From Paraburkholderia sp. ZP32-5 (lineage in GTDB: Bacteria > Pseudomonadota > Gammaproteobacteria > Burkholderiales > Burkholderiaceae), in NCBI RefSeq assembly GCF_021390495.1, contig NZ_JAJEJP010000001.1, positions 1,488,001 to 1,552,000 on the forward strand: 64,000 nt of DNA, written 5' to 3'. Numbering within the stretch: the stretch's first letter is position 1; every line of letters begins with the position of its first letter. Both the position numbers and the translations under genes were made by a program. Shown one piece after another: positions 9,170 to 18,442 of the stretch. Under the pieces are notes generated by a model. That model did no database searches and was not told the DNA's origin. It saw only the letters and a list, made by a program, of their open reading frames with translations.

Positions 9170-9403
9170 TCATATTGATATCCACGACTGCCTTCCTACG
9201 CAAGCAGATCCTGGGACACAACCATCCCGCGCCTCGTAGACCATCCGCTGCAGGCAGTCGTAACACCACACTGCCTTTACGCCCGGCGAGTCGTTGCAAC
9301 GTTCCTTCACATCGTCGCGAAGCTGGCCGCAGCATTCGCAAAGATCGAATACCTTGACTGTGACGGAGCGGTTGCGCCACGCATCAAGTTCCTTCGCGGT
9401 CAT
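9170..9403 (-). CDS. Small Cys-rich hypothetical protein
   Basis: 77 residues. The start is ATG 9403, with GGAG and a six-base spacer; the GTG directly before it is less well placed. Cysteines cluster as CECCGQ, then C, then CYDC, so a zinc-binding knuckle is plausible. The family is not recognised. The start codon overlaps the end of the 45-residue gene at 9384-9521, indicating translational coupling. Confidence 0.6.
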   Translation of the reverse strand: MTAKELDAWRNRSVTVKVFDLCECCGQLRDDVKERCNDSPGVKAVWCYDCLQRMVYEARDGCVPGSACVGRQSWISI

Positions 9404-9521
9404 CACGTACTCCGTTCCCGATCAGGTCCGCGGCGACTTCACGCAGCAGATGCGCAGACAGAGCGCCGCCCACTTCGGCGAGGCGGCGCAATTCGAACAC
9501 GTCTTTCGCGAGAACGCTCAT
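9384..9521 (-). CDS. 45-residue hypothetical protein coupled to the next gene
   Basis: Found by reading the minus strand: ATG at 9521 follows a strong GGAG with a six-base spacer. The frame encodes 45 residues (starting MSVLAKDVFELRRLAEVG, mostly helical and non-secreted) and stops at 9384-9386. It overlaps the following 77-residue gene by 20 bases, so the two are probably co-translated. No known domain is evident. Confidence 0.6.
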   Translation of the reverse strand: MSVLAKDVFELRRLAEVGGALSAHLLREVAADLIGNGVRDDREGT

Positions 9522-9554
9522 GGCGAACTCCTGCGCGCCGAGGCGCACGTGACA

Positions 9555-9662
9555 TCAAAAAGCCGCAGGCAAATATGCTGTCGTTAGGGCCGAGGGCCGG
9601 TAGCGACGATTCCTCGACCCTGCTGTCGAAGTCGTCGTGAAGATTGGGCCCATCATCGCCAT
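9555..9662 (-). CDS. Possible 35-residue leader ORF of the small-gene cluster
   Basis: ATG at 9662 is preceded by GGAG with a seven-base spacer and opens a 35-codon frame (MAMMGPIFTTTSTAG...). It ends 34 bases before the 45-residue gene in the same direction. The composition is not typical of a folded protein, and an alternative frame over the same bases looks equally protein-like, so the coding call is weak. Confidence 0.25.
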   Translation of the reverse strand: MAMMGPIFTTTSTAGSRNRRYRPSALTTAYLPAAF

Positions 9663-9697
9663 AGTCAATCTCCGGTTAGAGCGGTACGCATGCCCGC

Positions 9698-10609
9698 TTA
9701 CGTCTGTGCGGCGCTCGTACGCGATACGTTCCAACGCACCGTGGCCAGAATCGATGCCGCGACAATCAGCGTGCCACCGGCCCACGCGGTCGACGAAATT
9801 CTTTCCCCGAGCCACAAACAGGCGAACAGCGCGCCGAATGCCGGTTCGCTGCCCATCAGCAGAGACACGCGCGTCGGGCTGCTGCGCTTGATCGCGAAGT
9901 TCTGCGCAAAGAACCCGAACAGCGTGCATGCGAGCACCAGATAGGCGACGTAAGCCCAGAACGTTGCGTGTTCGTTGAACGTCGGCAGCGGTTGCCACTG
10001 CCGCGGCGCGAACAGCCATGCCACCGCCGCGCTGCCAGCCGCGGCGACGCCCGACTGGACCGCGGTCACCGTCAACGGCGGCAAGGCCGGATCGCGCATC
10101 ACACGCTTGGTCACGCAGACCGTGAGCGCACGCAGCAGCGCGGCGAGCAGGATCAGCGCATCGCCGGGATTGAAGTTCAGCGCGCCGTCGCCGGCGAGCA
10201 GCCATGCACCGAACAGCGACAGCAACACCGCGACGCCTTCCACCCGGCTCGGCACACGCTTGAGCAGCAGCCACTCGACGAGCGGCGTCAGCACGACGCA
10301 CAGGCTGATCAGAAACGCGGCGTTGGCCGCGCGCGTCATCTGGATGCCGAAGGTTTCGGCGAGAAAGATGCCGAGCAGTAGCACGCCGGCAATCAGCACT
10401 TCGCGCAGCGCGCGAGCGCTGGCGCCTCGCAAGTGACGCAACGCGGGCGCGAGGATGACAAACGTGATGCCGAAGCGCAGCGCGAGCAAACCGAGCACCG
10501 GATAAAAAGCGAGCGCGCTCTTCGCGACGCCGTAACTGGTGCCCCACACCGCGGCAACGGCGAGCAGCATCAGATCGGACAACATCAGCAGACGTTCCTG
10601 TTTCGTCAT
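9698..10609 (-). CDS. EamA/DMT-family transporter
   Basis: 303 residues from ATG 10609 (AGGT upstream); the longer frame at 10708 reaches into the regulator promoter. It has ten predicted membrane helices in two EamA repeats, with an AVWGTSYGVAKSAL start typical of drug/metabolite transporters and LLMGSEPAFGALFACLWLGE in the second half. Such proteins usually export amino acids or metabolites. It is divergent from the LysR gene at 10773, a common regulator/exporter arrangement. Confidence 0.9.
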   Translation of the reverse strand: MTKQERLLMLSDLMLLAVAAVWGTSYGVAKSALAFYPVLGLLALRFGITFVILAPALRHLRGASARALREVLIAGVLLLGIFLAETFGIQMTRAANAAFLISLCVVLTPLVEWLLLKRVPSRVEGVAVLLSLFGAWLLAGDGALNFNPGDALILLAALLRALTVCVTKRVMRDPALPPLTVTAVQSGVAAAGSAAVAWLFAPRQWQPLPTFNEHATFWAYVAYLVLACTLFGFFAQNFAIKRSSPTRVSLLMGSEPAFGALFACLWLGERISSTAWAGGTLIVAASILATVRWNVSRTSAAQT

Positions 10610-10772
10610 GGTGGGACCTGGGTGAGTCGCGCGAGTCGTATGCGCGGAGTGGATCGTATGGCTATTGTCGAGTTTTGCGCGTGAGAAGATAATTGGGTCG
10701 CCGTGCATAGCTTTTATGTCGCGAATGCACTAATAAAATCCGCCGATTTTTGTTTGCCGCGAGCCCGCCACG

Positions 10773-11783
10773 ATGACCCCTTCAGAGCTTTTCGCGCTGC
10801 TGCCCGACATGGCCGTGTTCGCGCGTGTCGTCGATGCCGGCAATTTTTCGCTGGCTGCGCGCCAACTCGGCAGCACGCCGTCCACGGTGAGCCGGCAGAT
10901 CAAACGGCTCGAAGACGCGCTCGCGACACGTCTGCTCGAACGCTCGACGCGCACGGTGCGTGTCACCGAATCGGGCGCACAGGTCGCGCGTTTTTGCCGC
11001 GACATGGTGAGCGCGGCGTCGGGCGCCGTCGATGCGGCCGGGCAACTGGCCGGCAAGCCGCAAGGCAAGGTCAGTGTGAGCGCGCCGACGCAATTCGCGC
11101 GCGAGGTGTTGCATCCGCTGATGGCGGGTTTTCTGCACGCGTACGATGAGGTCGATCTGCAGATTCTTTTCACCGATCACGACGTCGATCCGCTCGCCGA
11201 AGACGTCGATCTGGTGGTTCGCCTGACCGAGCATCCACCGCCGGGGCTCGCGGGGCGCCGGCTCGGCGCGGTGCGCTGGCTGCTGGCGGCGTCGCCGGCT
11301 TATCTGCGCGAGCGCGGTATGCCCGCGCAGCCGCGCGAGCTTCGCGAACACGCGTGCATCTACCTCGGCGAGGCCGCCGACGACAACCGTTGGCGTTTCC
11401 GGCGCGGCACCGAAACGCAGAGCGTCGAGGTCAAGGGGCGCTACGTCGCCAATCATGCGGGCGCGCGTCTCGAAGCGGCGCAGCAGGGCTTCGGCATTGC
11501 CTGCGTGCCCGAGTTCTCGGCGGCGCGCACGTTGCGCAACGGCGAGCTGATCGAGGTGCTGGCGGACTGGCAGCTCGACATGCGAGCCTACGTCGGTTCG
11601 GTATGGCTGCTGTATCCGCCGAATCGATTTTTGCAGCTGAAGGTCAGGGCGTTGATCGATTACCTCGCCTCGCATATACCGGATGTGCTCAACGCGGCGC
11701 AAGCGCGGTCTGTTGCGGGCGAGCGGGTGAGTGGAAAAGCAGGCGCACAGGCAACCACGAAAGCACGCGCAAGGCGCACGTAA
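10773..11783 (+). CDS. LysR-family transcriptional regulator
   Basis: 336 residues. The N-terminal helix-turn-helix is clear (MAVFARVVDAGNFSLAARQL, then STPSTVSRQIKRLEDALATR), followed by a LysR substrate-binding domain (GKVSVSAPTQFAREVLHPLM). A basic, Ala-rich C-terminal tail of about 30 residues is longer than usual. It is divergent from the EamA transporter and most likely controls it. The asparaginase gene follows 99 bases downstream with its own ribosome site. Confidence 0.92.
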   Translation: MTPSELFALLPDMAVFARVVDAGNFSLAARQLGSTPSTVSRQIKRLEDALATRLLERSTRTVRVTESGAQVARFCRDMVSAASGAVDAAGQLAGKPQGKVSVSAPTQFAREVLHPLMAGFLHAYDEVDLQILFTDHDVDPLAEDVDLVVRLTEHPPPGLAGRRLGAVRWLLAASPAYLRERGMPAQPRELREHACIYLGEAADDNRWRFRRGTETQSVEVKGRYVANHAGARLEAAQQGFGIACVPEFSAARTLRNGELIEVLADWQLDMRAYVGSVWLLYPPNRFLQLKVRALIDYLASHIPDVLNAAQARSVAGERVSGKAGAQATTKARARRT

Positions 11784-11882
11784 AATTGCTCACCGGCAAT
11801 AGACAATCCACAACGGAAACCCGCCGCGGCGGAGCAACGATCACACCGCTCGCGCGAACAGGAGAACAGGAGGAGAACACCC

Positions 11883-13007
11883 ATGAACCAGCCCGAAACT
11901 CACCCGGCCGCGCCAGTCGCGGCGACGATCTACCGCGGCGAGTCAGTCGAGAACACGCATCTCGCGCATGTCGCTGTTGTCGATGCGGACGGCCGTCTGC
12001 TGTATTCGTTTGGCGACGCCGCGCGCATGACGCTCGCGCGTTCCGCAGCGAAGCCGGCGCAGGCACTCGCAGTGCTGGAGACCGGCGCTTTAGAGCGCTT
12101 CGGCTTTGACGAAGCCGATCTCGCGCTGATGTGCGCATCGCACAGCAGCGAGCCGCGCCATATCGAACGCACACGCAGCATGCTCGCGAAGGCACAGGCG
12201 AGCGAAACGGATCTGCGCTGCGGCGGTCATCCGCCGTTGTCCGACGCGGTGTACGTCGACTGGATCCGGCGCGGCTTTACGCCCGATAGCGTATGCAGCA
12301 ACTGCTCCGGCAAGCACGCGGGCATGCTGGCCGGCGCGCGTTCGATCGGCGCAGCGCTGGTCGGCTATGAACTGCCGGAGCATCCGTTGCAGGTGCGCGT
12401 GAAGCAGACCGTCGCAAGTGCGTGCGATCTGCCGGACGATGGTGTGCAATGGGCAATCGACGGCTGCAATCTGCCGACCCCTGCATTTCCGCTCGACCGG
12501 CTTGCGCGCTTGTTCGCGAAGCTCGCCGCGGCACAGGATCAGGTTGCCGCAGTGCAGGACGCAGCGCAGCACGAGGCCACCGCGCAGCACGCGGCCACCG
12601 CCGTCTCGACGCGCACAGCCGCGCTCGCGCGGATCTATCGCGCGATGACGTCCTATCCGGAACTGGTGGGTGGCGAAGGCCGTTTCTGCACGCTGCTGAT
12701 GCAGGCGTTCGGCGGCGCGCTGGTCGGCAAGGTCGGTGCGGACGGCAGCTATGCGATCGGTGTGCGGGCGTCGCAACAGACCGCGCGACTCGGTGCGAAG
12801 GGCGCGCTCGGCATCGCGGTGAAGATCGAGGACGGCAATCTCGCCGCGCTTTACGCGGTGACCGCCGAACTGCTCGCGTTGCTGGAACTCGGAACGGCCG
12901 AACAACGCGCGGCGCTCGAAGGTTTTCATGCGCCGAAGCGGCTCAATACGATGGGCGTCGAGATCGGCCGTATCGGGTTTTCGATCGGACTCACCGCGCA
13001 TTGCTAA
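11883..13007 (+). CDS. Asparaginase (R. etli-type, asparaginase II family)
   Basis: 374 residues. It belongs to the serine-lysine asparaginase family related to Rhizobium etli AnsA/ReAV, not the E. coli type, and hydrolyses L-asparagine to aspartate and ammonia. Family hallmarks are the S-x-x-K pair in RSAAKPAQ (Ser54, Lys57), CASHSSEP near 96-103, and CSNCSGKHAG near 138-147. An Ala/Gln/His-rich insert from two 18-bp tandem repeats sits near residues 228-239. AGGAGG lies upstream of the ATG. Confidence 0.9.
   Translation: MNQPETHPAAPVAATIYRGESVENTHLAHVAVVDADGRLLYSFGDAARMTLARSAAKPAQALAVLETGALERFGFDEADLALMCASHSSEPRHIERTRSMLAKAQASETDLRCGGHPPLSDAVYVDWIRRGFTPDSVCSNCSGKHAGMLAGARSIGAALVGYELPEHPLQVRVKQTVASACDLPDDGVQWAIDGCNLPTPAFPLDRLARLFAKLAAAQDQVAAVQDAAQHEATAQHAATAVSTRTAALARIYRAMTSYPELVGGEGRFCTLLMQAFGGALVGKVGADGSYAIGVRASQQTARLGAKGALGIAVKIEDGNLAALYAVTAELLALLELGTAEQRAALEGFHAPKRLNTMGVEIGRIGFSIGLTAHC
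12564..12599 (+). repeat. Two in-frame 18-bp tandem repeats in the asparaginase gene
   Basis: GCGCAGCACGAGGCCACC (12564-12581) is followed directly by GCGCAGCACGCGGCCACC (12582-12599), differing at one base. It encodes AQHEAT/AQHAAT and inserts without breaking the frame. Confidence 0.9.
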
Positions 13008-13104
13008 AGCGCGAACGCGTAGCGGTCGATGCGTTGGAGTCGACCGCTACGCTGTTCGAACCCGATCGTCCAGCGAGGCCGGACGTCAACGCGCTCCAAG
13101 CACT

Positions 13105-14100
13105 TCAAGCCGCCGCGCTATTCACCGGCATACCGTTCAACGCATTGCGGATCGCGTTGGCCAGTTCCGCCGCCGCGAACTTCGCGACATAGCCGTTCGC
13201 GCCGGCGTTCTTCACATGGGCCTCATTGGCCGCGCCAGTCAGCGACGAATGGATGATCACCGGAATATCGCGCATCCGGTCGTCGGCCTTGATCTGGCGG
13301 GTCAGCATGAAGCCGTCCATCTCCGGCATCTCGAGATCGGTCAGCACCAGTGCAATGCTGTCCTTCGCGCGCGCGCCGTTCTGCTGCGCTTCCCGCGCGA
13401 CCTGCTGCAGCGTATTCCACGCTTCCTCGCCGGTCTTCGTCATGATGAAGTCGGCGCCGATCGCGGTGAGCGCCTGCTCGATCAGCTTGCGTGCGAAGCC
13501 GGAATCGTCGGCGGCGAGAATCTTCGCGCCGCGGCGGATGCCGAGCGCCTCGCCGCCCACCGACGCCGGATCGACGCTCGGATGCTGCGACGGAAACACG
13601 TCGCGCAACACCTGCTCGACGTCGATCACCTGTGCGAGCCGCGAGTCGCCGGTATTGCCGTCGATGCGCGCGATGCTCGTGACGAGCTTGCCGCCCGCCG
13701 AACCGTCGGCGGACAGCACCTGGTTCCATTCGAGCCGCACGATGTCGTCGACTTCCTCGACCGCGAACGCCTGGGTCGAACGCGCGAACTCGGTGACGAG
13801 CAGAATGTTCAGCCCGCGCGTCGGCTCGCAGCCCATCAGCCGCGGCAGGTCGATCACCGGAATGATCTGGCCGCGGATGTCGACCGCGCCCATCACGAAC
13901 GGCGACGAACCGGCGATCGGCGTGACCGTCGGCATCGTCGAGATTTCGCGGACCTTGAACACGTTGATCCCATACAGTTCGTGCGCGTCGCTGCCGGGCA
14001 CGCAGCCGAGGCGGTATAGCAGCAGTTCGAACTTGTTCGAACTCGTCAGGCTGGTGCGTTCGGCGTTGCGCTCGTGATTGGCACGGTGTTCGTCTGCCAT
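13105..14100 (-). CDS. cheV: Chemotaxis coupling protein CheV (CheW-REC)
   Basis: 331 residues. The N-terminal CheW-like domain (residues ~25-175; INVFKVREI, GAVDIRGQIIPVIDLPRLMG) couples receptors to CheA. The C-terminal receiver domain (~192-320) has the acidic pair Asp198/Asp199, phospho-acceptor Asp255 (LVLTDLEMPEMDG) and Lys307. CheV proteins act as phosphorylation-tunable CheW paralogues. The other chemotaxis gene here, the MCP at 5992, is not adjacent. Confidence 0.95.
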   Translation of the reverse strand: MADEHRANHERNAERTSLTSSNKFELLLYRLGCVPGSDAHELYGINVFKVREISTMPTVTPIAGSSPFVMGAVDIRGQIIPVIDLPRLMGCEPTRGLNILLVTEFARSTQAFAVEEVDDIVRLEWNQVLSADGSAGGKLVTSIARIDGNTGDSRLAQVIDVEQVLRDVFPSQHPSVDPASVGGEALGIRRGAKILAADDSGFARKLIEQALTAIGADFIMTKTGEEAWNTLQQVAREAQQNGARAKDSIALVLTDLEMPEMDGFMLTRQIKADDRMRDIPVIIHSSLTGAANEAHVKNAGANGYVAKFAAAELANAIRNALNGMPVNSAAA

Positions 14101-14462
14101 CGGAATCGATCTCCAGGGTTGCGGTGCTGTCGGGGCATATCAGGCGCCATGCCGTGGTTTTATTTGCCCTGGCGCGTGGCTTGTCTACAGGTTATCGGCG
14201 TCGCCGGAAAAAAATTCAGCGCTTTGATGAAGGCGCGAGTGCGTTTGCGTGGCGACACGCAACGCCATTCATATGAGGGTTACCTCAGGTTACAGAAGCG
14301 ACAGCACCGTTGCACCTGTATATAGAACGGACTCCTAGAATCGGCGGCGATGAAAGCGTGGCGCCACGCCGTGCCTGCAAGCACGTTGCAAGCTTGCCCT
14401 CGGTGCGTGTTTTGTTGCGGCGCACACGTTTGCGGCTTCGCTTCCACCCCAAAGGAGAACCT
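14101..14462. other. Divergent intergenic region, cheV / DUF4142
   Basis: 362 bases separating divergent genes. It has no gene. A short direct repeat GGTTAC (14278-14283 and 14288-14293) lies about 170 bases before the DUF4142 start; its role is unknown. Confidence 0.5.
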
Positions 14463-15029
14463 ATGATCCGTCTGACTTCGATCCCATTCGCCAGCATCGC
14501 GACCGCCGCCTGCACGGCCAGTCTGCTGATGGTTGCCCCGCTGGCCCGTGCACAGACACCCGCCGCCGCTGAAACCGGGCGCTTGCATGCCGCCGATCAG
14601 ACGTTCATCGCGAGCGGCACGCAAGCCGTCGCGACCCAGCGCGATGCCGCGCGTATCGCGAGCGCGCGTTCCTCGGATCGCGACGTGAAGGCGTTTGCCG
14701 AACGCGTGTCGAGCGACGACGCGAAGATCACCGCCGCGTTGCGCGCGGCCAGCCCGCGCGGCGTCGACGTGCCGAAAGACGATCCCGACATGAGCGTGCT
14801 CGCGAGCATCAACACGCTGCGTGGCGCCGAGTTCGACAACGCTTATATCGAGCAGGTCGCGCTCGCCGACGAGCAGAAAACGCTGTCGGTGTTTCAGGCG
14901 GAAATCGCGTCGGGCCGCGACGCGCAGTTGAAGGACGCGGCAACGAAGGCCTTGCCGACGATCCAGCAGCACTATGCGATGGCGCGGGATCTGGCCAAAC
15001 GCAAGCATCTGGCGGGCCGCGCGCAGTAA
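14463..15029 (+). CDS. Periplasmic DUF4142 protein
   Basis: 188 residues from ATG 14463, chosen because AAAGGAG is well spaced before it; longer in-frame starts have none. A Sec signal peptide ends near ARAQ (~30). The mature part is the helical, ferritin-like DUF4142 domain (DQTFIASGTQAVATQRDAAR, FAERVSSDDAKITAALRAA, GAEFDNAYIEQVALADEQKT). The domain has no established biochemical role. Confidence 0.9.
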   Translation: MIRLTSIPFASIATAACTASLLMVAPLARAQTPAAAETGRLHAADQTFIASGTQAVATQRDAARIASARSSDRDVKAFAERVSSDDAKITAALRAASPRGVDVPKDDPDMSVLASINTLRGAEFDNAYIEQVALADEQKTLSVFQAEIASGRDAQLKDAATKALPTIQQHYAMARDLAKRKHLAGRAQ

Positions 15030-15325
15030 TAGCGTGGTCTGTGCCGCCGGTACGTGCAATGCGCGTCGCGCTGATTCGCCAGCGCGGCGCGTGATCCTGA
15101 CGCGTGCTGGCGGCTTCGCAGTGCCGGTACTGACCGCCGAATGTGCCATATGGCTAGGCACTGCATGATTTTTCGCGCTGATCCACAGTAGTTCGAACGC
15201 GGGCTTTTCGGCGATAATCGGTCGCTTGTCCGGCCTCACCGCATGCGTACGATGTCTGCACGATGCACGCGGTGCAGACGCCGCGACGCCTCCATGATTT
15301 TCCGCGCAAGCCATTCATCGATCGC

Positions 15326-17080
15326 ATGAGCAAGCCCGCCAGTCTGCCGCAACAGTTGGACTCCATGCTTCGGCAAGCCGCCGCGCTTCAGCGCAACGGC
15401 GCGCTCGTCGAAGCGGAAGAACTCTATCGCGAGATTCTCGAACTCAAGCCCAAACATGCCGATGCATTGCGCTGGCTCGGCGAACTGCTGCTGCAAACCG
15501 GCCGTCCGCAAGAGGGCGCCGAACAGTTGAAGAAGGCGCTCGCGGTCAATCCAAAACAGCCGGCCGTGCATTCGAATCTCGCCTACGCATTGAACGCGCT
15601 GGAGCGCCACGACGAAGCGCTCGTCAGTGCCGATCGCGCGCTCGCATTGCAGCCGAAATTCGCCGATGCGCTGAACAATCGCGGCAATGCACTGGCGGCA
15701 CTGAACCGTCCGTTCGATGCGCTTGCAAGCTTCGATCGCGCACTCGCGCTGACGCCGGAACTCGCGGCCGGTTGGAGCAATCGCGCGTGCGTGCTGCGCG
15801 ATCTGGGCCGTTATGACGACGCGCTCGACAGTTGCGATCACGCGCTCGCCTTGCAACCGAACTATCCCGATGCATGGAGCAATCGCGGCAATGCACTCGG
15901 CGATCTGAATCAGCCGCACGAAGCGGAGCGCAGCTATCGGCGCGCGCTGGAACTCGCGCCTGGCTTCGTCGATGCATGGAACAACCTCGGGCTCGCACAG
16001 GTCGATCTGAATCAGCGCGAGCAGGCGTTATCGAGCTACGAACGCGCGCTCGCGCTCGATCCGGCCGCCGTCGAAACGCACTGGAATCAGGCGCTATGTC
16101 TGCTGCAGATGGGGCGCTTCGAGACCGGCTGGCGCGAATACGAATGGCGCTGGGCGCGTCGCCGTATCAAGGCCGACCGACGCGAGTTCGCGCAGCCGTT
16201 GTGGCTCGGCGATTTCGCGCTCGACGGCAAGACGATCCTGTTGCACGCGGAGCAAGGTCTCGGCGATACGCTGCAGTTTTGCCGTTATGCGGCGCTGGTC
16301 CAGCAGCTCGGCGCGAAGGTCGTGCTCGAAGCGCCGGGTCCGCTGTTGCGGCTGCTGTCGACGCTCGCGGGCGTCGACCAGTTGATCGAAGCAGGGCAGC
16401 CGCTGCCGCCGTTCGATTGTCATTGCCCGTTGATGAGTCTGCCGCTGGCGTTCAGCACCGAGGAGGCGAGCATCCCCGCGGCGACGCCGTATCTTTGCGC
16501 CGATGCGGCGAGCGTGAACGAATGGCGCGAACGTATTGCCGCGGATATCGATGCGAAGGCAAACGTTGGTTCGAAACGGAAGCCCCTGAAAGTCGGTCTC
16601 GTATGGGCCGGCGAAAACCGCGCGCACGTCGCCGAGCTGCGTAAGATCGACGCACGCCGATCGCTCACGTTCGAACGGTTCGCGCCGTTGCTCGATGTAC
16701 CGGACGTGTGTTTTTTCAGCGTGCAGAAGGGCATCGCCGCGCAACAGCTTGCCGGGCATGCGTGGCGTGACTGCGTCGTCGATCACACGGACCTGCTCGA
16801 TGATTTCGCCGACACCGCCGCACTCGTCGCCAATCTCGATCTGGTGATTTCGGTCGATACGTCCACCGCGCATCTGGCCGGCGCGCTCGACAAGCCGGTC
16901 TGGATTCTGAACCGCTTCGACACCTGCTGGCGCTGGATGCTCGAACGCACCGATACGCCGTGGTATCCGCGCGCGCGTTTGTTCCGGCAGCCGACGCTCG
17001 GCGATTGGGACAGCGTGATTGCCGCAGTGCGCGAAGCACTGACCGGCTTGAGCGCGTCGCATGCCGGCCGCGCCGCGTAG
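15326..17080 (+). CDS. TPR protein with glycosyltransferase-9-like C-terminal domain
   Basis: 584 residues from ATG 15326; an upstream start at 15263 cannot be excluded, as neither has a good ribosome site. The first ~270 residues are about seven 34-residue tetratricopeptide repeats (AEELYREILELKPKHADALR and successors). The C-terminal ~300 residues resemble heptosyltransferase/GT9-like domains in bacterial TPR proteins (HAEQGLGDTLQFCRYA, later VISVDTSTAHLAGALDKPVW). The likely role is protein- or glycan-modifying, inferred from the fold. Confidence 0.85.
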   Translation: MSKPASLPQQLDSMLRQAAALQRNGALVEAEELYREILELKPKHADALRWLGELLLQTGRPQEGAEQLKKALAVNPKQPAVHSNLAYALNALERHDEALVSADRALALQPKFADALNNRGNALAALNRPFDALASFDRALALTPELAAGWSNRACVLRDLGRYDDALDSCDHALALQPNYPDAWSNRGNALGDLNQPHEAERSYRRALELAPGFVDAWNNLGLAQVDLNQREQALSSYERALALDPAAVETHWNQALCLLQMGRFETGWREYEWRWARRRIKADRREFAQPLWLGDFALDGKTILLHAEQGLGDTLQFCRYAALVQQLGAKVVLEAPGPLLRLLSTLAGVDQLIEAGQPLPPFDCHCPLMSLPLAFSTEEASIPAATPYLCADAASVNEWRERIAADIDAKANVGSKRKPLKVGLVWAGENRAHVAELRKIDARRSLTFERFAPLLDVPDVCFFSVQKGIAAQQLAGHAWRDCVVDHTDLLDDFADTAALVANLDLVISVDTSTAHLAGALDKPVWILNRFDTCWRWMLERTDTPWYPRARLFRQPTLGDWDSVIAAVREALTGLSASHAGRAA

Positions 17081-17248
17081 AAGTTTTCCGCTTTCGCGCT
17101 TTCATTCACCACGCATCAACCACGCCGATCGTACCCACGGCCAACTAAAAAGCGTGGCTGAAAAACGCACCCAGTTTGGCGACGCATTTACGCGGACACG
17201 CGTAGACTGAACGTCCGTTTATCAACGGCTACGCCACGGAGATCCTTC

Positions 17249-18274
17249 ATGGAATACAGACATCTGGGTGCATCAGGTTTCAAGGTGCCGGTGCTCAGCT
17301 TCGGCACGGGCACGTTCGGCGGTAAGGGCGAATTTTTTCAGGCGTGGGGCGAGACCGACGTCGCCGAAGCGCGGCGTCTGATCGATATCTGCCTCGACGC
17401 GGGCGTGACGATGTTCGATAGCGCCGACATCTATTCGAACGGCGCGTCCGAGTCGGTGCTCGGCGAGGCGCTGAAGGGCAAGCGCGACAAGGCGATCATC
17501 TCGACCAAGGCAACCTTCCGGTTCGACGACGGCCCGAACAGCGTCGGCTCGTCGCGTTTCCATCTGATCCAGGCGGTCGATACAGCGCTCAAGCGCCTGC
17601 AAACCGACTACATCGATCTGTTCCAGCTGCACGGTTTCGACGCGAAAACGCCGATCGCCGAAGTGCTGTCCACGCTCGACGACCTCGTGCGCGCGGGCAA
17701 GATCCGCTACACCGGCGTGTCGAATTTCTCCGGCTGGCATCTGATGAAATCGCAGGACATCGCGGATCGCTACGGCTATCCGCGTTACGTCGCGAATCAG
17801 ACTTACTACTCGCTGGTGGGCCGCGATTACGAGTGGGAGCTGATGCCGCTCGGCGTCGACCAGGGCGTCGGCGCGGTGGTGTGGAGCCCGCTCGGTTGGG
17901 GCCGCCTGACCGGCAAGCTCAAGCGCGGCCAGCCGCTGCCGGAAACGAGCCGGCTGCACAAGACCGGCGACATGGGGCCGCAGATGTCGGACGAGTACCT
18001 GTTCCGCGTGCTCGATGCGATCGACGAGATCGCCGCCGAAACCGGCAAGACCGTGCCGCAGATCGCACTGAACTGGCTGCTGCAACGCCCGACGGTATCG
18101 ACCGTGCTGATCGGCGCGCGCAACGAGGAGCAGTTGCGGCAGAACCTCGGCGCGGTCGGCTGGAACCTGACACCCGAGCAGGTCGCGCGACTGGACGAGG
18201 CCAGCGCGGTGCAGCGCGCGTATCCGTACTGGCATCAGGAAGGATTCGCGGAGCGGAATCCGAAGGCGGTTTGA
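17249..18274 (+). CDS. Aldo/keto reductase
   Basis: 341 residues. NADPH-dependent oxidoreductase of the AKR superfamily with TIM-barrel markers in order: LGASGFKVPVLSFGTGTFGG, catalytic Asp/Tyr in FDSADIYSNGASE, Lys in IISTKATF, and His in LFQLHGFD. The C-terminal NADP-binding segment includes VSTVLIGARNEEQL. Physiological substrate unknown. GGAGAT precedes the ATG. The downstream LysR regulator is in the same direction. Confidence 0.93.
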   Translation: MEYRHLGASGFKVPVLSFGTGTFGGKGEFFQAWGETDVAEARRLIDICLDAGVTMFDSADIYSNGASESVLGEALKGKRDKAIISTKATFRFDDGPNSVGSSRFHLIQAVDTALKRLQTDYIDLFQLHGFDAKTPIAEVLSTLDDLVRAGKIRYTGVSNFSGWHLMKSQDIADRYGYPRYVANQTYYSLVGRDYEWELMPLGVDQGVGAVVWSPLGWGRLTGKLKRGQPLPETSRLHKTGDMGPQMSDEYLFRVLDAIDEIAAETGKTVPQIALNWLLQRPTVSTVLIGARNEEQLRQNLGAVGWNLTPEQVARLDEASAVQRAYPYWHQEGFAERNPKAV

Positions 18275-18322
18275 GCGAGCCTTGATACGGAACGCGATGC
18301 CGCGTTCCGATCGGGCGGCTTC

Positions 18323-18370
18323 ATGAGCGATGTCATGAGTAGCGCCATGAGCGACCTCATGAGCCGCTCC
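18323..18370 (+). repeat. Two imperfect 24-bp tandem repeats
   Basis: Two 24-base units starting ATGAGCGA, at about 18323-18346 and 18347-18370, each with two ATGAG elements. They lie upstream of the LysR start at 18443 and could be read as an N-terminal MSDVMSSAMSDLMS extension, but the better ribosome site supports the later start. Confidence 0.6.
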
Positions 18371-18442
18371 ATCAGCGAGTGCGACTTCACTGGGTCGCCT
18401 CGCTACCATCGTCCCCGGCACACCTATTCGAGGGAACCCAAC

